From positions 124,001 to 188,000 of the forward strand of contig NZ_JAIUZI010000007.1 of assembly GCF_020171285.1 (NCBI RefSeq): a stretch of 64,000 bases of DNA. Direction: 5' to 3'. The DNA is from Seohaeicola saemankumensis (GTDB lineage Bacteria > Pseudomonadota > Alphaproteobacteria > Rhodobacterales > Rhodobacteraceae). Under the pieces are notes generated by a model. The model saw only the letters and a program-made list of their open reading frames with translations, did no database searches and was not told where the DNA came from. Every line of letters begins with the position of its first letter. Within the stretch, counting starts at the first letter, position 1. The position numbers and the translations under genes were made by a program. Of this stretch, positions 44,323 through 52,988 are shown piece by piece.

Positions 44323-45035
44323 CACAGCGTCCTTTCGATGTGGTCGAGCAAGGCGGCAAGCCCGGCGGGATCGGACAGGAACGGCGAATGCGACGTGGGC
44401 ATCGCGTGAACGGTCCCTTCGGGCCAGTCGCGGCACATTTCGGCCTGGTGCTCGGGCGGGATGGTGCGGTCGTCGGTGCAGCGGATGTAGGCCTTGGGCA
44501 CCGCGGCAAAGCGGTCGGTGATCTCGGCGGGGGTGGTTTGCGGCAGCGTCGCCTGCGGGCCGAGGTGCGCGAGGGCGAAATCGCGGGCCTCGGCGCTGCA
44601 GTCGTGGTAGAGCGCGGCGGGTGCGGCCTCGGGTTTGAACGTGTAGGTGGCGCCGTCGTCGCCACGGCTCAGCGCGCCCTTCAGCGGCTGGCGGGCGGCG
44701 GCGCGGGCGCGGTCGACCATCGACTGGCCATCGGCGGGGACATAGGCGCACAGAAACACCAGCCCGCGCATCGCCTGCGGCGCGGTCTCGGCGGCTAGCC
44801 CGATCGGGTAGCCGCCCCAGGAATGGCCGACCAGGATGCTGTCGGGGGTCGAGGCCGCCAGCACGGCATCGCGGCACCGTTCCAGCGTCTGATCGGCGAG
44901 CGGGGTTGTGTCGTTACCATGGCCCGGCAGGTCGATGGCACGGGCATCATGCCCCAGCGCGGCCAGCGCCGGGATCAGGTCGCGCCAGCACCACGCGCCG
45001 TGGCAGGAGCCGTGAACAAGCAGGAAACGGGCCAT
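44322..45035 (-). CDS. Alpha/beta hydrolase of the methylesterase/hydroxynitrile-lyase group
   Basis: A 237-residue serine hydrolase. The start FLLVHGSCHGAWCWRDLIP and the nucleophile elbow GHSWGGY match the plant-type methylesterase/hydroxynitrile-lyase (and bacterial EstC-like) group; the rest of the triad is probably Asp in CTDDRTIPP and His in TSHSPFLSD. Between pcaD and pcaB, it might release aromatic acids from methyl esters to feed the pathway, but this is inference. It lies 20 nt after pcaD and overlaps pcaB by one base. Confidence 0.85.
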   Translation of the reverse strand: MARFLLVHGSCHGAWCWRDLIPALAALGHDARAIDLPGHGNDTTPLADQTLERCRDAVLAASTPDSILVGHSWGGYPIGLAAETAPQAMRGLVFLCAYVPADGQSMVDRARAAARQPLKGALSRGDDGATYTFKPEAAPAALYHDCSAEARDFALAHLGPQATLPQTTPAEITDRFAAVPKAYIRCTDDRTIPPEHQAEMCRDWPEGTVHAMPTSHSPFLSDPAGLAALLDHIERTL

Positions 45036-45055
45036 GTCAGGTCTCGGTCAGAGGG

Positions 45056-45844
45056 TTATGCATGGCCGGTGTCGGCGATGAACTTGCCGAGCAAGGCGGC
45101 ATAGTCGGCGGGTTTTTCCACGCAGGGCAGGTGGCCGGCGCCCCGGATCAGGTGGAACTGAGAACCGGGCACAAGGTCCACGGTTTCGCGCACCATATCC
45201 GGCGGGGTCGATCCGTCGGCGTCCCCGGCAATGCCCAGAACCGGCAGCCGCAACCCGCTGACCGGGGTATAGAAATCGGTGCCCGAGATGGCGGCGGCGC
45301 AGCCGGTCCAGCCCTCAACCGGCTGGCGCAGGAACATGTTGCGCCACAGCTCCAGCTCTGGGGTGGCGCGGAACGACTTGCTGAACCAACGTTCCATGGT
45401 GCCGTCAACCAGCGCGCCAAGCCCCTGCGAGCGGGCGGTTTCGATGCGGTCGGCCCACATCTGGGCGGTGCCGATCTTGGCGCCGGTGTTGGACAGGACC
45501 ACGGCGCGGACCATGTCCAGCCGCTTGACGGCGAGACCCTGCGCGATCATGCCGCCGATGGACAGGCCGACGAACAGGCAGTCGCGCACCTGCAGATGAT
45601 CGAGCAGCGCCTCGGCATCGCGCACCAGCGCCCCCATCGAATAGGGACCGCGCGGCAGGGAGGAGAGCCCGTGTCCGCGCTTGTCAAAGCGAATGATGCG
45701 CAAGCCGGCGGGCAGCAACGGCAGTACCGCATCCCACAGTCGCAGGTCGGTGCCCAGCGAATTGGCGAAGACGACCGATGCACCGTCCGGGTCGCCGTCG
45801 ATCCGGTAGTGCAGGCGGACGTCGCCGAGGTCAGCTATCATCAT
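45056..45844 (-). CDS. pcaD: 3-oxoadipate enol-lactonase
   Basis: A 262-residue alpha/beta hydrolase that opens 3-oxoadipate enol-lactone to 3-oxoadipate. Features are FANSLGTDLRLWD, IRFDKRGHGLSS, the Ser elbow GLSIGGMIAQGL, and His in RGAGHLPCVEKP. The start at 45844 follows GGGAG by 9 nt; a second ATG at 45841 is next to it. It is first in the pcaD-esterase-pcaB run. Upstream lies a pair of AT-rich palindromes that separates it from the threonine dehydratase-like gene. Confidence 0.92.
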   Translation of the reverse strand: MMIADLGDVRLHYRIDGDPDGASVVFANSLGTDLRLWDAVLPLLPAGLRIIRFDKRGHGLSSLPRGPYSMGALVRDAEALLDHLQVRDCLFVGLSIGGMIAQGLAVKRLDMVRAVVLSNTGAKIGTAQMWADRIETARSQGLGALVDGTMERWFSKSFRATPELELWRNMFLRQPVEGWTGCAAAISGTDFYTPVSGLRLPVLGIAGDADGSTPPDMVRETVDLVPGSQFHLIRGAGHLPCVEKPADYAALLGKFIADTGHA

Positions 45845-45887
45845 GCGGAACGCTCCCGTGTTCGGTGACAGACGCGGTCTGGCGCAG

Positions 45888-45943
45888 AAATTTCTTTGAA
45901 AGAAATTTGGCAAAAATCTTTGAAAGATTTTTGGGCGCGCGGG
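45888..45943. repeat. Tandem AT-rich palindromes, copy 1
   Basis: Two perfect palindromes stand side by side: AAATTTCTTT-G-AAAGAAATTT (45888-45908) and CAAAAATCTTT-G-AAAGATTTTTG (45911-45933), followed by GGCGCGCGGG. The same arrangement occurs at 54233-54284. It lies after the threonine dehydratase-like gene and before pcaD, where it could end transcription, but the fixed two-hairpin plus GC-box layout suggests a dispersed repeat. Confidence 0.75.
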
Positions 45944-45970
45944 TTGCGGCGGGCGGGCATGGGGCTGGCG

Positions 45971-46945
45971 TCACGCATGGGTTTCCAGCGCCTGCCGGAA
46001 CAGGCCGCTGTCGGCATTGCCGCCCGATGCGACGGCGATCACCGTGTCGCCCGCCGTACTGGCCGGGTGGAACAGCGCCGCCGCCAGGGCCACAGCACCG
46101 CCTGGCTCGATCACGATCTTGAGCCGGGTAAAGGCCAGCGCCATGGCGCGCAGGGCGTCTTCTTCGCTGACGACGAGACCGGGGCCGCAAAGACGCTGCA
46201 TGATGGGAAAGGTCAGTTCGCCGGGCGAGGGCGTGATGATCGCGTCGCAGAGCGATCCGCTCAGGCGCGGGTTCCTTTCGATCCTGCCCGATTGCAGGGA
46301 TCTTGCGACATCATCGAAACCTTCCGGTTCGACCGGGCGCACGCGCAGGCCGGGCGCCTTGGTCTCCAGCGCCAGTGCGACGCCCGCGGTCAGCCCGCCG
46401 CCGCCGCAGGGGATCAGCACCTCGGCCTGGTCAATGCCCAGTTCCGCCGTCTGTTCGGCTATTTCAAGCCCGCAGGTGCCCTGACCGGCGATCACCTGCG
46501 GTTCGTCATAGGGTTTGATCAGGGTCAGCCCGCGTTCGGCGGCCAGTTGCGCGCCAATGGCGTCGCGGTCGCCACTGGCCCGGTCGTAGAGCACAACTTC
46601 GGCCCCGTAGGCGCGGGTGTTCTCGACCTTGATCCGGGGGGCGTCGGACGGCATCACGATGACCGCCGGCACGCCGTGCAGCTTGGCGGCCAGGGTGACC
46701 CCCTGCGCATGGTTGCCGCTGGAAAAGGCGATGACGCCGCGCGCGCGCGTGGCGGGATCAAGCGCCGAGAGCGCTGACCAGCCGCCGCGAAACTTGAAAC
46801 TGCCGGTGTGCTGCAGGCATTCGGGTTTCACCAGAACCCGACGCCCGGCGATGTCGTCCAGAAAGGGCGAGCCGAGCAGCGGCGTGCGGCGCGCGTGGCC
46901 CTGCAGCCGTCGCGCGGCGGCCTCGATCATATCCAGACTGCTCAT
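45971..46945 (-). CDS. Threonine/serine dehydratase-like PLP enzyme
   Basis: A 324-residue fold-type II PLP enzyme. The PLP Lys is in TGSFKFRGG, the phosphate loop is CGGGGLTAG, and the substrate loop is SSGNHAQG. This matches biodegradative threonine dehydratase, serine racemase and related lyases; there is no C-terminal ACT regulatory domain, so it is not the feedback-controlled IlvA of isoleucine synthesis. It overlaps the upstream hydrolase gene by 4 nt (ATGA) and belongs to the run of three genes at 45971-48458. Confidence 0.88.
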   Translation of the reverse strand: MSSLDMIEAAARRLQGHARRTPLLGSPFLDDIAGRRVLVKPECLQHTGSFKFRGGWSALSALDPATRARGVIAFSSGNHAQGVTLAAKLHGVPAVIVMPSDAPRIKVENTRAYGAEVVLYDRASGDRDAIGAQLAAERGLTLIKPYDEPQVIAGQGTCGLEIAEQTAELGIDQAEVLIPCGGGGLTAGVALALETKAPGLRVRPVEPEGFDDVARSLQSGRIERNPRLSGSLCDAIITPSPGELTFPIMQRLCGPGLVVSEEDALRAMALAFTRLKIVIEPGGAVALAAALFHPASTAGDTVIAVASGGNADSGLFRQALETHA

Positions 46946-47772
46946 TTGCTGTGGTCCAGCAACTGGCGGATCAGGTCCAGCGATTCCGGCTCGTCGAGAA
47001 AGGGCACGTGACCCCTGTCGGCCACGTCGGCAGAAATCATACCCGGGTGGCGCTTGTGCATTTCCGCCAGTGTTGCGGCGGTCAGGATGTCCGAATTGGC
47101 GCCGCGCAGCGCGGCAACCGGGAGGTTGCGCAGCGCCTCGAAAAACAGCCACATGTCCGGGATCGCACCGGTGGCGGCCTGGTCCAGCAGCGCGTTGTGC
47201 AGTTTGGGATCATAGCGCAGTTCCAGCCCGTCGCCGGTCTGGTGGTACTGGATCTCGGCCTGTTTGCGCCAGACCTCGAGCGGGACGCCGGGGAACTGCG
47301 GGGCCATGGCGGCGGCAAGGTCGAGCGCGGCGGCGTCCAGCGTCCTGGCGGCGGGTTTCTTGCCCACGTAGTCCATGATCCGGGCGATGCCCACGGGTTC
47401 GACAACCGGCCCGATGTCGTTCAGGATCACGCCCGACAGCCGTTCGGGATGGCTGGCGGCCAGCGCCATGGCGATCAGCCCGCCGCGCGAGGTGCCCAGC
47501 ACCGTCACCTTGTCCAGACCGAGGTGATCGAGCAGTTCCAGCACGTCGTGACCTTCGCGCAGAACGTTGTAGTTCTGGTAATCGGGATCGTAGTCCGACT
47601 GTCCGCGCCCGCGGTAATCCAGCGTGATCATGCGCAGGTCCTGCACATGCGGCGCGAGGAAAGAGAAATCGCGGCTGCAGCGGGTCAGACCGGCCAGACA
47701 CAGCAGCGGCTGGCCCTGGCCTGTGTCCTCGAACCAAAGCTTGCGGCCATCCGTGGTGGAAAAGAAGCTCAT
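46942..47772 (-). CDS. Alpha/beta hydrolase
   Basis: A 276-residue hydrolase with the classic features: oxyanion region CLAGLTRCSRDF, the DYRGRGQSD strand turn, nucleophile elbow GTSRGG, and His in VADRGHVPFLDEPE. It resembles bacterial enol-lactone and epoxide hydrolase relatives, without marks that fix the substrate. It overlaps the genes on both sides by 4 nt, so it is tied to the dehydratase and the haloacid dehalogenase in one transcript. Confidence 0.87.
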   Translation of the reverse strand: MSFFSTTDGRKLWFEDTGQGQPLLCLAGLTRCSRDFSFLAPHVQDLRMITLDYRGRGQSDYDPDYQNYNVLREGHDVLELLDHLGLDKVTVLGTSRGGLIAMALAASHPERLSGVILNDIGPVVEPVGIARIMDYVGKKPAARTLDAAALDLAAAMAPQFPGVPLEVWRKQAEIQYHQTGDGLELRYDPKLHNALLDQAATGAIPDMWLFFEALRNLPVAALRGANSDILTAATLAEMHKRHPGMISADVADRGHVPFLDEPESLDLIRQLLDHSK

Positions 47773-48458
47773 TGCGCGCCCGCGACGTCGGGAATGGTGG
47801 TCAGGTCGGACAGCACATGCGCCGGGGTCCAGGGCAGCCGGTCCACCGGTTCGCCGGCCCGGTTGACCCAGGCCGTGACAAAGCCGTAGCCAGAAGCCGC
47901 CGCCGCATCCCAGCCGTTGGAGGAGACAAAAAGCACCTCGCCGGGCGCACAGCCAAAGCGCTGGCCAACAAGGTCGTAAACCCGGCGGTCCGGTTTAAAG
48001 ATGCCGACGGATTCCACCGACAGCACGTCATCGAGCACGTCGCCGATACCTGCGGATTGCACCGCGCCGTCGAGCATCGGCGGTGAACCGTTGGACAGGA
48101 TCGCGGTGTTCATGCCCATATCCTTGAGCGCGGTCAGCATGGTGGGGACTTCGGGATAGGCCTGAAGCTCCCAGTAGAGCGCCAGCAGGCGTTCGCGCAG
48201 GGCCGGGTCGCCGTCGAGCCCGGTCGCCTCGAGCGCCCAGTCCAGCCCGTTTTGCGTGACTTCCCAGAAATCTGTATGCACATCGGCCACGGCGCGCAGC
48301 CAGGAATACTGCAACTGTTTCAGCCGCCAGCGCGCGGCGACATCGCTCCAGCGCTCTTTGAGAGCGGGAAATGCGGGTTCGGCGGCGGCCTGCCGCGCGG
48401 CGGCGGCAACGTCGAACAGGGTACCATAGGCGTCGAATACGCAGGTTGTAATGGGCAT
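47769..48458 (-). CDS. (S)-2-haloacid dehalogenase, type II (HAD family)
   Basis: A 229-residue HAD enzyme. The nucleophile Asp9 is in VFDAYGTLFD, motif II is ILSNGSPPML, motif III Lys is in IFKPDRRVYDL, and SSNGWDAAAASGYGF is the typical type II dehalogenase end motif. It removes halide from L-2-haloacids such as 2-chloropropionate by an ester intermediate. GGAGG lies 7 nt before the ATG at 48458. It heads the run of three minus-strand genes. Confidence 0.92.
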   Translation of the reverse strand: MPITTCVFDAYGTLFDVAAAARQAAAEPAFPALKERWSDVAARWRLKQLQYSWLRAVADVHTDFWEVTQNGLDWALEATGLDGDPALRERLLALYWELQAYPEVPTMLTALKDMGMNTAILSNGSPPMLDGAVQSAGIGDVLDDVLSVESVGIFKPDRRVYDLVGQRFGCAPGEVLFVSSNGWDAAAASGYGFVTAWVNRAGEPVDRLPWTPAHVLSDLTTIPDVAGAQ

Positions 48459-48590
48459 AGGGATCCTCCGGATTGGGCGCAGATTTGCACAGGAGCGCGG
48501 GAGGGGAAAGGGGGTCCCTGCAGGGGCGGGGGTTGCCTTGGGGCCGCCGGCGCGGTTTCCTGCGCCACAGTGGCAGGAGGAGACCCAGGC

Positions 48591-49661
48591 ATGGAAACGG
48601 CGTTCACCCGGCTGGCGGGCATCCGATATCCGATCATACAGGCCCCGATGGCAGGTGTTTCGACCCCGGCGATGGCGGCGGCGGTCAGCAATGCGGGGGG
48701 GCTCGGCTCTCTGGGGGTCGGTGCCGCCGGGGCCGCCGGTGCGCGGGCGATGATCCGCGAGACCCGCGGCGCCACCGAAGGACCGTTTCACATCAACCTG
48801 TTCTGCCACCGCCCGGCGGTGGCCGACCCGGCGAGAGAGGCGGCCTGGTTGCGCCGTCTGGAGCCGTTGTTTGCCGGGTACGGGGCCGCACCGCCGGTGG
48901 CGCTGCAAGAGATCTACACCAGCTTTCTGGTTGATGACGCGATGCAGGCGGTGCTGCTGGAGGAACGTCCGGCCGTCGTCAGTTTCCACTTTGGCCTGCC
49001 GCAGCCCGAGCGGGTCGCGGCGCTGAAGGCGGCGGGGATCGTGCTGATGTCCTCGGCCACCTCTCTGGCCGAGGGGCGCGCCGGGCAGGCGGCGGGCATG
49101 GATGCGGTGATCGCACAGGGTTGGGAGGCGGGGGGCCATCGCGGGGTGTTCGACCCCGCGCTGCCGGACGAGCGTCTGGCGTGTCTGGAGCTGACCCGCA
49201 TTCTGGCGCGGGAGCTGGAGGTTCCGGTGGTTGCCGCCGGCGGGATCATGACCGGCGGCAATATTGCGGCGGCGCTGGCGGCGGGCGGCGCGGCGGCGCA
49301 ATTGGGCACGGCCTTTGTCGGCTGTCCGGAAAGCGCGGCGGACGAGGGGTATCGCGCGGCGTTGCTGGGCGCGGCGGCGGGGCAGACGACCATGACCCCG
49401 GCCATATCGGGACGCCCGGCGCGCTGTCTGGCGAACCGCTTTACAGGCTGGGCCGAGACGGTGGTGGCGGGCGATGTGCCGGATTACCCGATCGCTTATG
49501 ACGCGGGCAAGGCGCTGAACGCGGCAGCCAGGGCAAGGGGCGAATTCGGCTATGGCGCGCAATGGGCCGGGCAGGGGGCCGCACGGGCGCGCAGCCTACC
49601 GGCAGGCGACATGCTTGCCGTGCTGGAGACGGAATTGCGGGCGGCCCTGCGCGGGGCGTAA
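48591..49661 (+). CDS. Nitronate monooxygenase (2-nitropropane dioxygenase)
   Basis: A 356-residue FMN-dependent TIM-barrel enzyme. Marks of the class I group are the start RYPIIQAPMAGVSTPAMAA, the catalytic His in QGWEAGGHRG, and the phosphate-binding VAAGGIMTGGNIAAAL with GTAFVGCPES. It oxidises toxic alkyl nitronates to carbonyl compounds and nitrite. GGAGGA precedes ATG 48591. It is divergent from the haloacid dehalogenase gene. Confidence 0.9.
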   Translation: METAFTRLAGIRYPIIQAPMAGVSTPAMAAAVSNAGGLGSLGVGAAGAAGARAMIRETRGATEGPFHINLFCHRPAVADPAREAAWLRRLEPLFAGYGAAPPVALQEIYTSFLVDDAMQAVLLEERPAVVSFHFGLPQPERVAALKAAGIVLMSSATSLAEGRAGQAAGMDAVIAQGWEAGGHRGVFDPALPDERLACLELTRILARELEVPVVAAGGIMTGGNIAAALAAGGAAAQLGTAFVGCPESAADEGYRAALLGAAAGQTTMTPAISGRPARCLANRFTGWAETVVAGDVPDYPIAYDAGKALNAAARARGEFGYGAQWAGQGAARARSLPAGDMLAVLETELRAALRGA

Positions 49662-49702
49662 AGCGCCCCCGGGGCGGGTGCTTTCGATCAGACAGAAGCC
49701 GC

Positions 49703-50008
49703 TCAGCTTTCCGGGGCGCTGCCGGCGCGGCGGACCGGGATGCGGTCGGCGGGCATCACCCGGACGGCAGGGCGTTCGCCGGGCGCCACGCCCTGTGTGT
49801 CGTCGTCTGCCCCGTGCAGGCTGGCGAGTCTTCCGTTCAGTTCGTCGGCGAGAAGGTGCACTTTGTCCGCGACGCGCGGTTCGGAGAGAACCACGGCGGC
49901 CATCAGCATGCCGCACAGGCCCATGGTGGACCAGATCATCAGGCGTAGCACGCGCGAGCGTCGGGGGGCGGGAGAGCTGTCGCCCTCTATCAGGTCAGTC
50001 TGTGTCAT
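49703..50008 (-). CDS. Small single-pass membrane protein, unknown function
   Basis: A 101-residue protein with a short cytoplasmic N terminus, one membrane helix (LMIWSTMGLCGMLMAAVVL, about 23-41), and a hydrophilic part of about 60 residues ending PVRRAGSAPES, likely in the periplasm. The ATG at 50008 is the start that leaves the usual short leader before the helix; upstream ATGs at 50020 and 50038 are possible. No motif is recognised. It stands alone between the nitronate monooxygenase and fabI. Confidence 0.6.
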   Translation of the reverse strand: MTQTDLIEGDSSPAPRRSRVLRLMIWSTMGLCGMLMAAVVLSEPRVADKVHLLADELNGRLASLHGADDDTQGVAPGERPAVRVMPADRIPVRRAGSAPES

Positions 50009-50206
50009 GAGACGGATCATGATCGAAAAAGATGGCAAACCGTTGGCGGCTGCGTGGAAACATTTCGAAAACAGTGCCTTGGCCGGGGAGACAATATGGC
50101 CATTTTGCGCGCCTCGCCCGCCCCCTGTCAGGGGGGCGGAGGCAGCGGGATCGCTGCATCCGGTGATCTCTGGCGGGAGCAGATGGCGCTGGCCCCGCGC
50201 GGGGGG

Positions 50207-50998
50207 TTACAGGTGGTCGGGCTGCGGCATGCCGAGGATGTGGAAACCGCCGTCGACCCGGACGATTTCACCGGTTGTGCAGGCCCCCGCATCGGAGGCG
50301 AGGTAAACCGCTGTGCCGCCGACCGCCTCGAGCGTGGCGTTGCTGCGCAGGGGGGCGTTCTGGTCTGTGTGTTTGTAGGTTTTGCGCGCCCCGCCGATGG
50401 CGGCCCCGGCCAGGGTCTTCATCGGGCCGGGCGAGATCGCGTTGACGCGGATGCCCTCGGGGCCCAGATCGTTGGCCAGATAGCGGGTCGCCGATTCCAG
50501 CGCAGCCTTGGCGACGCCCATGACGTTATAATTCGGGACCACACGGTTTGAGCCCTGATAGGTCAGTGTCAGCAGGGTACCGCCGTTTTCGACCATCAGC
50601 GGGTGCGCCCGGCGGGCGACCTCGATAAAGGAATAGGCCGAGATATCCAGCGAGTTCTTGAAATTGGCCCGGCTGGTGTTCAGGAACCGCCCGGTCAGTT
50701 CGGATTTGTCGGAAAAGGCGATGGCGTGCACGACGAAATCGATGGTCGGCCAGCGGTCGGCCAGCTGCGAGAACGCCGCATCCAGCGAGGCATCGTCGGT
50801 AACATCGACATCGACCATGAAATCGGAGCCGACGGATTGCGCCAGCGGTTCCAGTCGTTTGCCAAAGGCTTCGCCCTGATAGGTAAAGGCCAGTTCGGCC
50901 CCGGCACCGGCCATGGCGCGCGCAATGCCCCAGGCGATCGACCGATCATTGGCGACGCCCATGATCAGGCCGCGTTTCCCTTTGAGAAGTTCAGACAT
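50207..50998 (-). CDS. fabI: Enoyl-[acyl-carrier-protein] reductase FabI
   Basis: A 263-residue NADH-dependent reductase that completes each fatty-acid elongation cycle. The atypical SDR loop GVANDRSIAWGIA and the catalytic Tyr-x6-Lys (YNVMGVAK) are present, with ISPGPMKTLAG as the flexible substrate loop. It is downstream of fabB by 8 nt and so belongs to the fabA-fabB-fabI operon. FabI is the usual target of triclosan. Confidence 0.96.
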   Translation of the reverse strand: MSELLKGKRGLIMGVANDRSIAWGIARAMAGAGAELAFTYQGEAFGKRLEPLAQSVGSDFMVDVDVTDDASLDAAFSQLADRWPTIDFVVHAIAFSDKSELTGRFLNTSRANFKNSLDISAYSFIEVARRAHPLMVENGGTLLTLTYQGSNRVVPNYNVMGVAKAALESATRYLANDLGPEGIRVNAISPGPMKTLAGAAIGGARKTYKHTDQNAPLRSNATLEAVGGTAVYLASDAGACTTGEIVRVDGGFHILGMPQPDHL

Positions 50999-51006
50999 CT
51001 TATTCG

Positions 51007-52236
51007 TTACCCACGGTATTTGGACAGGATCATGGATCCATTGGTGCCGCCGAAGCCGAAGCTGTTGGTCATGACGCTGTCGAGACCGGCATCGAACACA
51101 GTTTCCAAAGCGATTTCCGAGGGATCAAGCGCCGGGTCCAGCGTTTCGACGTTGATCGAGCGGGCGATGAAGTCGTTGTCGAGCATCAGCAGGCAGAAGA
51201 TCGCCTCGAGCGCACCGGCGGCCCCCTGGGCGTGGCCGGTCATCGACTTGGTTGAACTGATCGGCGGGGTGCTGCCCTGGCCGAACACGCGGCGCACGGC
51301 TTCGACTTCTCCGACGTCACCGACCGGGGTCGATGTGCCGTGGGCGTTGATATAGCCGACCTTGCGGCCCTCGGGCAGGGTGGACAGCGCCAGCCGCATG
51401 GCCCGTTCGCCGCCTTCGCCCGAGGGGGCAACCATGTCATGACCGTCCGAAGTGGCGGCGTAGCCGGTGACCTCGGCATAGATCTTGGCGCCGCGCGCCT
51501 TGGCGTGTTCCAGTTCCTCGAGCACGACGATGCCGCCGCCGCCCGAGATCACGAAACCGTCGCGGTTGGCGTCGAAGGCGCGCGAGGCGGTTTCCGGCGC
51601 GTCGTTGTATTTCGACGACATCGCGCCCATTGCGTCAAAGAGGCACGACAGGGTCCAGTCCAGCTCTTCGCCGCCGCCGGCGAACATCACGTCCTGTTTG
51701 CCCAGCATGATCTGTTCGGCGGCGTTGCCGATGCAATGCAGCGAGGTCGAGCAGGCGGAGGTGATGGAATAGTTGATGCCCTTGATCTTGAACGCGGTCG
51801 ACAGGTTGGCCGAGATCGTCGAGCTCATGCACTTGGGCACCGCGAAGGGGCCGATGCGTTTGGTCGCGCCGGTCTTGGCGACGGTCTGATGCGCGGTCAG
51901 CATGGCGCTGGTCGATGGCCCGCCCGACCCGGCCACCAGGCCGGTGCGCGGGTTGACGATGTCGTCCTCGCCCAGGCCCGCGTCGGCGATCGCCTCTTGC
52001 ATGGCGATATGGGCATAGGCCGCACCCGGCCCCATGAAGCGCAGCGTGCGTTTGTCGACATGCTGGGTCACGTCGATGTCCAGCGCCCCTGCGATCTGGC
52101 TTCGAAAGCCGTGTTCAACCATGTCGGGGGCCGCGACGATCCCGGACTTGCCCGTTTTCAAAGACTCGAGCACTTCTGCTGCGTTGTTTCCGATGGACGA
52201 GACAATGCCCAGCCCTGTGACGACGACGCGACGCAT
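51007..52236 (-). CDS. fabB: 3-oxoacyl-ACP synthase I FabB
   Basis: A 409-residue condensing enzyme. The nucleophile Cys162 is in SACSTSLHC, and the two active-site His are in NAHGTSTPVGD and MTGHAQGAAGA, which mark it as a KAS. Its position next to fabA identifies it as FabB, needed with FabA for unsaturated fatty acids. It follows fabA by 32 nt and precedes fabI by 8 nt. Confidence 0.95.
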   Translation of the reverse strand: MRRVVVTGLGIVSSIGNNAAEVLESLKTGKSGIVAAPDMVEHGFRSQIAGALDIDVTQHVDKRTLRFMGPGAAYAHIAMQEAIADAGLGEDDIVNPRTGLVAGSGGPSTSAMLTAHQTVAKTGATKRIGPFAVPKCMSSTISANLSTAFKIKGINYSITSACSTSLHCIGNAAEQIMLGKQDVMFAGGGEELDWTLSCLFDAMGAMSSKYNDAPETASRAFDANRDGFVISGGGGIVVLEELEHAKARGAKIYAEVTGYAATSDGHDMVAPSGEGGERAMRLALSTLPEGRKVGYINAHGTSTPVGDVGEVEAVRRVFGQGSTPPISSTKSMTGHAQGAAGALEAIFCLLMLDNDFIARSINVETLDPALDPSEIALETVFDAGLDSVMTNSFGFGGTNGSMILSKYRG

Positions 52237-52268
52237 CGGCGGTCTCCTTTATTCCATAGTTGCTGGCG

Positions 52269-52778
52269 TCAGGCGTCCGACAGCGCGACCCTCATATCCT
52301 TGACATGATAGATGGTTTCCCCATCCGCCTCCACCCGGCCATTGGCGACGCCCATTGTCAAGCGCCGCGTCTGCAGGGCCTTGGTGAAGTCGACATAATA
52401 GGTCAGCATCTTGCGGTCCGGACGCACCATTCCGGTCAGCTTGACCTCGCCGACGCCAACGGCCATGCCGCGGCCAGTCCAGCCGCGCCAGCCCAGGTTG
52501 AAACCGGTCAGCTGCCACAGCCCGTCAAGCCCGAGACACCCCGGCATGATCGGGTTGCCGGGAAAGTGGCAGTCAAAAAACCAGAGATCGGGGGTGATGT
52601 CGAACTCCGCCACCACGTGACCCTTGCCGTTTTCGCCACCATCGTCCGAAATTTCGGTGATGCGGTCCATCATGAGCATCGGTGGTTCGGGCAGCTGCGC
52701 GTTGCCGGGGCCAAACAGTTCGCCCCGTGCACATTTGAGCAAGTCCTCTTTGTCAAAACTGCTGGGGTATTGGGCCAT
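52269..52778 (-). CDS. fabA: 3-hydroxydecanoyl-ACP dehydratase/isomerase FabA
   Basis: A 169-residue hot-dog-fold enzyme that dehydrates 3-hydroxydecanoyl-ACP and isomerises the double bond to start unsaturated fatty acids. His71 ([14 protein letters not shown]) and Asp85 (LGLDGLW) form the active pair, one residue off E. coli numbering (70/84). First gene of the fabA-fabB-fabI operon, divergent from irr across 210 bp. Confidence 0.97.
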   Translation of the reverse strand: MAQYPSSFDKEDLLKCARGELFGPGNAQLPEPPMLMMDRITEISDDGGENGKGHVVAEFDITPDLWFFDCHFPGNPIMPGCLGLDGLWQLTGFNLGWRGWTGRGMAVGVGEVKLTGMVRPDRKMLTYYVDFTKALQTRRLTMGVANGRVEADGETIYHVKDMRVALSDA

Positions 52779-52920
52779 GCTGCCGTGTCTCCTGCCAAAG
52801 CGTCGTTTTAGATCTGGCTTCCTCTAGCACCCGGTTCAAGGGTCCTGCAAGGGTTCTGCACGGGTGGCGCGGCGGTCCGGCGCGCGCAAGGCGGCAGCGG
52901 GCGGAACGAGTTTGCGAATG

Positions 52921-52936
52921 AATTTCATTTGAAATT
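52921..52936. promoter_or_regulatory. Palindrome in the irr/fabA promoter region
   Basis: AATTTCA-TT-TGAAATT is a perfect inverted repeat 53 bp before irr, with the AT-rich ATTATATATC (52951-52960) just downstream as a -10 candidate. Fur-family regulators bind such A/T-rich palindromes, so it may be an autoregulatory Irr or other iron-regulator site. It does not match the published Irr box exactly, so the owner is unknown. Confidence 0.45.
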
Positions 52937-52988
52937 TGGCCCGTCGCGGCATTATATATCATGTCATCAGACCAGGCAGGACTCGCAG

